In this document: in pieces, positions 26,801-37,338 of the stretch
How the letters are laid out: each line of letters opens with the position of its first letter
How positions within the stretch are numbered: the first letter of the stretch is position 1
Assembly (NCBI GenBank): GCA_033980235.1
Contig: CM067059.1
Span: forward strand, 10,674,309 to 10,738,308
DNA: 64,000 nucleotides
DNA from: Diadema setosum
Taxonomy: Eukaryota; Echinodermata; Echinoidea; Diadematoida; Diadematidae
Direction: 5' to 3'
Made by a program: the position numbers and the translations under genes
The notes under the pieces: generated by a model
The model's input: the letters and a program-made list of their open reading frames with translations, nothing else
Database searches by the model: none
What the model was told of the DNA's origin: nothing

Positions 26801-29249
26801 ATGCATTGCGTGCGTAATGGCATTCTCTGCGGTCTCCCAAGTTTAATGGCATTCTTTTGGAATCATGCTTCCAACTGTTACAGAATTCAACCAGCAGATA
26901 ACAATGGGCATCAGAGTGGAGTACGTGCCAGGGTTTTCTTTTTTATGGGAGTGCATCACTATTTGACAGTGAGGGAAAAAATGGTTACCAGTGGCAGTGT
27001 CATGAAGATGTCCTGTGTATGGTATTATATATTTTATTTTGCTGTATCCATTAATAGTGTGGTATAGGCCTACTATGATAATCAGATGATTTTACAGTCT
27101 TTGTTGAAAGAAGTCATTTTTTTGGTCATACTTCCCATAATCTCTTGCAAATGAGGAAGGGCTAAACTACTGGTGGTATCTATGAGCTGTCATGAGCCCA
27201 ATGGGCTACTGAATCAGCTATCTGCTGGTCCAGGCTACCAAGTAGAGTTCAGTGGCCCCAAGTGGCCCGCATTATTGGCTTATTCTGCTGCTGCACACAC
27301 CACGCAGTGCTTGGGCCAGCTAGTAAGCTTCTGTGTACCAACAGGTAGACTCTATGTATGGGGCGTGCTGCAACAGAGCCATTATGGGTGGCCAGAGTTC
27401 CCAAGTATCAGTACTCCTTTCACATTTGAGTGGAAGGAATGCTCAGATGAGATAAGTGTGCAGAAGAGAAATGTGCCAAAATATTACTTACACCCCCCAC
27501 TCTGGCCACCCTCCACCTGCTCCAGTATAAAGGTAGAAACAACCCCTACCTTAGAGCGACAGTAGAGCAGTTGTTTGGTGGTACCCTGTAGACCATATCT
27601 CCAAAAAACATTCCGTCGACTGAAAAGGTACTCTGGAACATGACTGCTATTGTTTGGATTGGAACAAAAAAACTCTAGGGGGTGGAACAAACATACATGT
27701 AAACAAACAAACAAGCGGAAGGAGGATATTGTTCAGAAAATTTTCAATTTGCCGGAGAAACTTTTGCTGTAGAGTTAGAGAATGGTTCATCCATTCAGGC
27801 TACAGTGTGTAAATAGAGAATGGGGGAGGTCCCCTACACACCCTGTCCTTCTACTTATTTTATACCAATCTTAGACAGAGAGAGAGAGAAAGAAGAACCA
27901 TTTGATGGCAGAAAACAAATAGTCATGATGGTACCATGCTTCATTTGGTGTGACATAATTATGGAGAATATATGATGTTGTTTTTATTCTTGTTTAGGTT
28001 TATGGCATGTTCCATTCAGACTGAACATATACAACAAAAAATGTTGGAAGTTGTCTGCTTTGCAGCTGACTGTCAGGCTGTGGACTGCTTTAAAAAAAAA
28101 AAGATTTCTTTTTTTCTTTTCTTTTTTTTTTTAAATACAAGTAGGCCGATTTGTTTCTCTTCAGTTCTTAAATTTATGGGGGTGGGGGTCCACTCAAACT
28201 CTTCATATGTTCTTGGAGACAGACTACAGTTCCCCATTCACTAGTAATGATATGTGTTTTTTCATCATGGAGCAAAAGAAATTTGTTCCCTGTGAGGGTA
28301 AAAGAAAGTGTGTTTAGCCTCCAAATGGGATGCATTTTGTCTCAGAATTCTTCCTAATTAATACAGCTAATTAGTTCCTATCAAGCTGGTATTGTGTATG
28401 TTTCTGTTTCACCCCAATTTATCTATTTTTGTGTGTGTGTCTGTGTACAAGAAAATTATTGTGCTCAGGTTTGTCCACTTTATATTCATGGGTGAGATTT
28501 CTTTTTAAGAGTTGAGCAACAGGATTTTGTTGTTGTTGTTGTTTTGGTTTTAATGGCGTGTATCACTCAAATTGAGTATTTATGCCAAATGGATGGATTT
28601 TTGTATGTTTAGTCTTTTTTTCCGACATTACATACAATTAAAAAAGAGGTGATGAAGGGAAGATGATAAGAGGCTCAGCCTGAAAGTAAGGCTACTAAAA
28701 TATTTTGAGGAAGTCACAAATTGTTTGCTTACATTTTCTCATTCTCTTTCCCTTCTCATATCCAGACGAAGACAGAGCAGACACCATCAATTTGGCTGGG
28801 CATCTGCACAAAGGGAGTGCATCTTTATGAGGTAAAGGACAAAGCGACCCCCTGTTTGCTCTTTATAGAACTATGCATCAGTTTGTGAAGGGTTCGAATT
28901 AACCTCAATCGCAGTTTATGTCATTCGGGGCTGATGTGTGCGAATTATCTGCACAAAGGGGATTGAATCATCTTTGTTGAGTAAATGACAATGTAAACCC
29001 CTGTTTACTGCGGAAGAGCTATGCAGTAGTTTGTAAAGGCTTTGATTTTTTGACCTCAATTGCAGTTAATGTTATTCTGGACTGGTGTGTACTAAGCGTG
29101 ATGTATTGGTAGTTTAGACATACTCATGTTAATCCTGCTGAGATTGTTTGGCATTCTTTCTTCCTCTACCCCCCCCCCCCCCATTTTTAGCTCATTCCAA
29201 AATTAACTCACTAGTTAAGTATGCAGAATTACAGTTTCATGATTGGCAA

Positions 29250-29283
<34 letters not shown>

Positions 29284-32200
29284 CATGGTAGACTGTCTTT
29301 GTTCCAGTTTTTGGAGTCGAGAACAATATTGTGATGTTGTCGCATATCAACGACCCTCATTATAGAACCTGCTGCCGGAAATTGCAACCCACAAAAAAAA
29401 TGGAATTAATGTTTGCCACTTTTAACAGGCATTGTTAGGGAAGGAAGTGATTAGCGCTATATGCTACATCTATTCGGTTATTAGTCAAGTGATTTTTCTT
29501 TTTCTTTTTCTGAGGTGTAAATAACAGGGAAAATGAGGGACTAAGGTGTGAGAGGAAATGTGGCAGAAAATTCCCTTCGTTATTTCTTCGACCTTTTGGT
29601 AGTGTCATGGCCAGCTAGCAATTTCCGAAACCAAATGAGGGAATGGTGTTTTTTGAGGGTGATCTTTGATGCTGCTTGACTGTTTCTACTCCCGTGTGTT
29701 CACTCTCTGTTCGGTTTGTTTAGGTCATCATTGTCTGCTCTTTAACCCTAATCAGGCTGGGCTTTTTTGGCTATGCTATATACCCTTCAGATCTCGCCTA
29801 TGGAACGCGTGATCGCGCCGAAAATCGGCACACGCGACGCCCGCGACGTATGCTATCAAAATGTATGGTTGCTTTCTCTAAAAAATTTTTCTTATATTTT
29901 ATATTAAGTAATTATTGTAATTTATGCATAAAATCAGTTTGGGGCTCTAAATCACTTATTAATGCTCTAATTAAGCTAATTTCTTTTTAAAAATGTTTCT
30001 TGTATCATTCTCCTGAGACATAGGATAAAAAAAAATCTGTATCGAAATTATTTTCTTATGTATTTGATTGTTTTTTTGAATTTCTTGTGTATTTCTTTGT
30101 TTTTCGACCTTTTGTTTTTGTTCGTTTTTTGGCCAAAATTTGTCACAGACATTTTTCGAAGCTTTATTATGCTAAAATAAATTAATTTCGTCCATTCTAA
30201 GTCAAGATATGAATTTTTATGTGAATTAATTGAAAAAACACAATTTGCATTGGATTTGTACACAAAATCACGTTTTGGAGCAATTTTGGGGTTGACAAAT
30301 TTTTTTCGAACGGGCATCGCGTCAAAACGGTACGCGCGGGCGCAGCAATTTTGGTCTCAAAAGTTGCGCAATACTTGAAAGAAAAAAGTCATGAAACATC
30401 GCGGCGGGAGCTTATCGCGCTGCGAAGATATTACGCGAAACTTTGAGGGGGGCGGATTCCGCCCCCCCCCCCCCCCAGCCTGATTAGGGTTAAAGGTTCT
30501 GAGACATAATTAGTTTACCTGTCTTTGCAGTAATTTAGAGAAGAGTTGGGGGGGGGGGAGTTGAAGGTAATGTGAATGTGTTTGCTGTCTCATGGTGCAT
30601 AATGGGACATCATGCCTCAATACAGAATTAACCAAATATGTGTATCAGGTATGGAACTCATATTTTCTAGCTTGGAATCTAGTTTCTGTGAATTGCAATT
30701 CAGCAAAGTTTTGGCAGTTTGAGGAAGGGTAGATAGTACTGATAAAGGTGTCATGTTAGGTGTATCAATGTTTGTGGTGATTCATTTTGTTTCGCTCTCT
30801 CTTCCCCCTCCCTCCCCCTATAATTGTGTTATAGGCAAGGGTTTGATAGTTGACCAGCTACTGCTTGTAACTGAGGAGATGAAAGTAAGAGCTGAAAAAA
30901 GAGAGATAAATTTGCCAGTTTGAAGGAGTACTGTAAAAGTGGATATTTTCGTGCGACTAAGAAGACTACGAAGAGTTTTGCGTGTTTTTAATTCCGAGGA
31001 ATCAAGACATCAACTACTGGAACATATGGCAAGCAAAAATGTTAAACTGCTTTTATTTTCGCACTTGTTTCGGGTTGTGTGACAATTTCAACTCCGTGAA
31101 AATTTCCACTTTTACAGTTCATGAGCACATAATCTCCTTTATTTCAGGCATTCTTTATTACATGCTCTGAAGCAGGACTTCACTGCAACAGTACTTAAAG
31201 CTTTATTACAAAAGACAGAGAAGATTTGAGGAATTTGTCATTCTTTAATGTTTGTGCACATGTAATCCCATCAATACAAATGTCTAACTTTGTGTGTATC
31301 TTGTAACCAGGATTGTTCAGACGGGAAATATCTTCTGTGTGAGTATGCATGGGGTGTCATCAAGAGACTCATATTCCAGGTTAGTAGAGTGGAAACAATC
31401 AGATTATATTTACAGTCTGCATCTTCAAGCCCTCAATGTTACTAAGAATTCAAAAGAAAAAAGAAAAGTGTCCTCAAGTGCTTGTGTTTTTATCATATCT
31501 ATAACACCAAAAGGTTAGAGTGTGATATCAATGGAAAAATTACAATTCTATTGTTAAAAGAAACTTGTGTCTGACTGAGAAAGTGGTCAATTTCAGGTGT
31601 GGTGTTCATTGGTGCCATGATGGTCCTGTGTCATTTGAAGACCTACATAAAACATTGCTATTGTATCACAATATCACCATTCAATCAGGTGTGAGCTTTA
31701 GATCAGCTACCCTTGAACCAATACATGTTTTCAAAATTGGAATTCAATTTCAACATTGCATTTTTCTATGTTTTACTTTTCATGTACATACATTGTATCT
31801 TGTCTTTTGTAAATGCTTAATAAGTAGCAATAATGATGAAAAAGGAAATATCCAACACCTCATAGAGATGTCTGCTGCTTCATAGTATCTTTGAATTTCA
31901 AAGAAAAAGTATCATGTTTTTTCTCTCTAGAAAAAGAAGTTTGAACTGCTGGTGGAGGGTGTATCAGACGGGAGGAAAATCACCTACTACACATGCACAG
32001 AAGCAAAGTAAGTCTGAAGTGGAGTGTAAGGCTTCTCTTTTACTGACGTCATGTTAATCACAGGCATAATTTTTCTCCCCCCCCCCAAAAAAAAAAAAAG
32101 TGATGAGGAAGACTTATGACTAGCACACATAATGTGCGTCTACTCTAATCCTGTGCCAGGGTGATTTGTGGTGCTTCCCCCATCTTCTTTGGCTTCCAGT

Positions 32201-32499
32201 GGCACTTAGAAATGTGTGTATGTATGCATATGTATGTGTATGTGTGTGTATTTATGTGCATGTGTGTGTGTGGGTGAGTGTTTGTGTGTGTGTACTTACA
32301 TAGATTCATTCATGGGATACAGAGAGGAAAAACGTGTGCGATGATCACCTGTGTTCCGTCATGCTCTTGGTGTATGGAAAACGCCAGGAGAAAGCAATAC
32401 AGTTCCCCAAAAATCAGTGAGTGTGTGTTTGTGTCTGTGTCGTATGTGTATGTGTGTGTCGATATGTCTTTCCGTGTGTGTATGTGTCTGTGAGAGAGG

Positions 32500-32539
<40 letters not shown>

Positions 32540-35500
32540 TACATTCTTTTTTATTGTGGGGCCCTTAAGTAAAATTTGACCAATATTTGACCAAAGTGTA
32601 ATTGTCTATACTAAAGTTCACACCATCATATTATTTCAACCTATATGTTTGTGATTGTGATTGTTGAACTTCTTTTATTTGTATTTCATTTTGTGCTTTT
32701 TTTTTTTTTTTTGTATGCATTGTGTGTGTGTGTGTGTTTTTAATGCTTGGTGAAACCAAACTACACTACACAACGCTAAAACTGTTGTCTGTTTGTGTCT
32801 GATCACAGATCAAAACACCTCCTGAGGCTGTGCAAGGTAACTCATACATTCCAGATGCAGACCCAACCCCAGGTGGAGCGAGCCAGGAAGAGGGAGTCTG
32901 CATCAGGTAGCCATATTTTTGGTCTCTCTTCTTTTTCCTTCTAGAATTCTTGCCATCGCATATTAATGTAAAAACTCAAACAGTGGCGGTGCCATTTAAT
33001 TTCTGTAGTAATGTGTTGACAGCGCTGTGCCAGTGCACAGTGCAACTCAAGCTCTCTTTGGGAGTATTCGGAAAAGCATCGAGCACTATCTCTATCTCCA
33101 AATTACCCATAGTTTTGTAAATTTTGTGAGCAAGTGTTACGTGATTGGAAAAGCATTGTCAGTTGTAAAATGTGTTTCTTTTGTAAAGTGACAATATTTC
33201 AATTATGATAAAAAGGGGAAAAATTAGATGTGATTACTGCATAAACGTTCTGTGCATGCCTGCTGCATGGTAACTCTGCAATTAGCGAAAGTGCACAAGT
33301 AAACGGCTTAAAATGTGACCCTGCTTGTCCTCTGCCTGCTGCGTGTGGGTTCGTGAGATCACCTCATTCATTTGCATGTAGTGTATAGCCAGCATATGAA
33401 CTTGATTGCTAGCAAAGAGATGTTTGCATTTATATGTGATAGGGAGAATTGATTTTAGTGTGTTTCACTGATTGGACACAAAGGCATGTATTTAGGATTT
33501 TTTTTTTTTTTTTTTTTGGGGGGGGGGGGCATTGAGTGGGGGAGAGAGAGAGAGGAAGGAGTAGGAGGGTCATTCACACCCTCTACACCCCTTGTGAGGA
33601 TGAGATGTCTTAGATTACTATAAACGCGCGTTACCCCGGGGTACCGTAGTACCCCGGATTACCGTGTTGTGTAGCGCCACCTCACGTCCATTCGAGAACA
33701 GTCAGAGAAAAATGCATGCACTGTGTACGTGTACATAGTCCTTCCCATGTCACTACATGTTATACTATGCGTGCATGGCATGCTGTGCTACCACTAGCGT
33801 GTGCTTCAGTGCAGTGCAGTGCAGTGGCTAGCGCGCACTAACTCCAGCACCAAAATAATTTCCTCTTTTTGGCACCCAGGGTACAACCTTTTTAAAAAAA
33901 TAAATAATTCAACAAAATGGCTGATTTTTATTTGGTACCCCGGGATACCATTTATGTCATCATATGTATATATATATATATATATATTTTTTTTTTTTGG
34001 GGGGGGGGAGGAGAGAGAGGAGGGTATAGGAGGAGAATTCACACCCTTTGCACCCCTCCTGCAGGTGAGAAATCTTAGATTACCAGAAACACGATAAATA
34101 TATATATATTTTTTTTTTGGGGGGGGGGGGAGGGGAGAGAGGAGGGTATGGGAGGAGAATTCACACCCTTTGCACCCCTCCTGCAGGTGAGATGTCTTAG
34201 ATTACTCAGAACATAATTATTTTTTTTTGGGGGGGGGGGCGGTGAGGGGCAGGGGGAGAGAGAGAGGCAGATTTGAGAGGAGTATTCACACCCTATGCAC
34301 CCCTTCAACAGATGAGATGTCTTAGATTACTCAAAACATGACAAACATATTTGTGTTTTGAAATTGACTTCTTTGCTGGAAAAAAAAATGAAAACAAAGC
34401 AAGGCTTTTCCTTGACCTCGTAAATTATCCGAATAGGCCTTGGTGTGATTTTGTCGGCTCTGAGCTGAAAGGGCATTCAAGACATGAAGTATGGCAGAGA
34501 ATTAAGAGCCTTGGTGCTTATGTTAGAGTTACCAGCTTTGATTTCTCTCCCTGGTTGTTAATGGAATCTTTAGTGAGAAGCAAAAAAAATATGTGCTTTG
34601 AGGCATTCTTTTACCTTTATGCAGGGAGAAAAATGTCAGGTTTTCCTGTTTTCTTTTTCGCTATCAGGCAGAAATCTTTATTCCTCTTTCTTGAGAGGCT
34701 ACATAGTACCCAGTACTTTATTTTTCTCCAGTAGTTATCTGCTGAATTGTGACAAAGAGCTGCCCATATATTTGTTTTGACAATATTTAGTGGATTCTTT
34801 GTATAACAAAATGGCAAAAATATGTTTTTAAATGCAAACTATGCTCTCTGCGATATTTGATACAGCATGCATGGCATGTGAAACTTCCCCATTTTAGACC
34901 AAAGTATGTTTTTTGTGAGTTTTTTTTTTTTTGCATTTGAAATACAAATATTTATTTTTCTTAACTGCCCAGCAGTGCATTACCAGATATGCAGAAGTTA
35001 GCAGCCTTGACTGTAAGTCATGTGATAATGTAACTCTCTCTCAGACATTCATTAGCTGTTTGTGGATGTCTGTACTACAGTTTATTTACTTCATCTCAGG
35101 GATGTATACTTCTATGTGATGTTTATTGACCGATGCGATGAGAGGGAAATTTGCAATGCTCTCCTTGAAAATCCTTGCAGAGAAGAAACGCTACAGGGAA
35201 TCGTACATCAGCGGCGACATCTCGTGGTCGGATCTGGACAGCTCCATGACGACGACGTCGTACAGCGAGATGTCGGCGACGAAGGTGGAGCAGCGGCTGT
35301 CCGTCATTAGCAATGTCAGCTCCGTGGCAACTTCCGGCATCGTGTCGGACGAGAGGCCGCCAATGGAGAAAACTCTGAGTGAAGGTACATACGAGTGGCG
35401 GATGCAGCAGCATCCCATTTCCTTCATTTTAATTGAGTCTTGTTGTTTGTTTATCGGGGAAGGTTGAAGTTAAGGTTAAAAAAGGTTGAAGGTTGAGGTA

Positions 35501-37306
35501 CGGAATGCTTGACGTTATCATGTTGACTTTTTTTCCGTTGTCTAAACATGATAAGGAAAGCGAAAGTCTTCTCATTTCATTTCTGTCAAACCATTTCAGA
35601 GTACAGGGTATAAGAACAACAGTTAGTATAACTAAAATATACAAACTACGAAATATTGCAAAATATTGAATACATAAGATATGTTATATGACATAAAAGC
35701 CATCACACAATGGATGGTATAAAATATTCACAGTAGTGCTTGGATAAACTTGTAGTACTCAGACACTCTGTAGAATATTGTAAATATCCACCAGAGGTTG
35801 TTAACCCATTGAGGACAGACTAATTTTTGCTGTAACACCATTTTCCATAGACACCTACCTGAGTATTCTTGGGGTTTGTCTTCCATGGGTTAAACAATGA
35901 CACTTAATCAGACATATGATATAGTGTTTTAAAGTTTGGCTGCTGCCAATCTCTCCTTAGTGTGAGGTTTATTTGATTTCAGATCAAAATTCGTGATGAT
36001 TACACTCCTAATATTAATTTGAAGATGTTATTTTATTAATTGAAAGGTATTTCAGGAAGCATCTGATACTGAAACAATTCTGTAAGCATAATTGGCCAAA
36101 AAAAAGTTAATAAAGTGATTGACACCAGTTTTTAACTGTGGATTCTGCCAAAAGGTTATCTGTACTATGGGGGAAAATTTTATTTGATGAGATAGTGTGG
36201 TTGACAGTTGTGGGCATTGACAATTTTCTCTTTGTCTTTTTCCTAAAATGAGCAGGAAACTACAGATGACCTGAGACATTTTAGCTCTCAAGGTGGCAGG
36301 ATATTTGCGCACTAATGATAAACCTAAATCACAAAGACACTGTTTGGGTGTTTCCATGTCCTCCACTGAGCCCAGATCCTATATTTCACATGGTTCATGT
36401 AGAAGTTTATACATGCTTGAATTTGATTCCAACTGTATGTAATAGATAAGATTCAACTATCACTGGAAGTGTGTATGTTAAAGGAGAAAGACAGCCTCTC
36501 ATGGCTTTGGTGTTGCCTTTTTTGGTCTTACCACTATCCATTGCAGCCGAGAATGACGACCTGTCTTCCACGTCAAAAGCTCTGGAGTCCTCCACTTCCG
36601 GCATGCTCTGCGGTCCAGGCGTGCAGCTAGAACCCCAGCTGTCTGTGCTGCCCTCTTTGTCCAGAGAGGATATACTTCAGGCTGGTAAGCAGTTTGGGCG
36701 TGAGATGGGGGTCACACTTGTGGAAGGTTTTCTCCAAGACTTTGAATCAAGAGCTGACAATCAAGAGCAACAGAGCTGCCAATCCCCCCTGATCCTGCAG
36801 GAGGCTCCCTGAAAAAAAAAAAATTAAATAAACAGATTAAAAAAGTGAAAAAGGCTAAAAAAAATAAAAAGATAAACATCTCTACGCATGTATGACAAGA
36901 GAAATTTAAAAACAAGCCTCCTGGATAGGAGAATTACTTTCACCTCTTGAGGTACCTGAACATACTTAGACTTACTATATCTGCGTGATTGCTCTCTGAA
37001 ACCTCCCTGAGTTTGATGTATTTATGTTTGCAGCCATGGAGGTATTGATTACTTATTCACTGACAAAATTGTCCCAACACTAAAAAACATGCACACGAGT
37101 GTTTTTGTGAGAGAGATATTCCCCTTCTGGATTTTCATTAAGATGAAATGCGAGATTTGCAGAAGAATTTTGATGAGTTTCACGATTATAATCAGAATTA
37201 TGTTGGTAATGGTATGGTTGTGATTTTCATGATGATGATGATGATGATAGTGGTAATGGTGATGGTTGTGATAATGGTGGGGATGATGATGATGATGAGG
37301 AGGAGG

Positions 37307-37338
<32 letters not shown>

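Noticed and set aside
27173..27565. 130-codon open frame in the intron before exon f
   Set aside because: No recognisable domain, no supporting splice sites and no codon bias compared with the GC-rich real exons.
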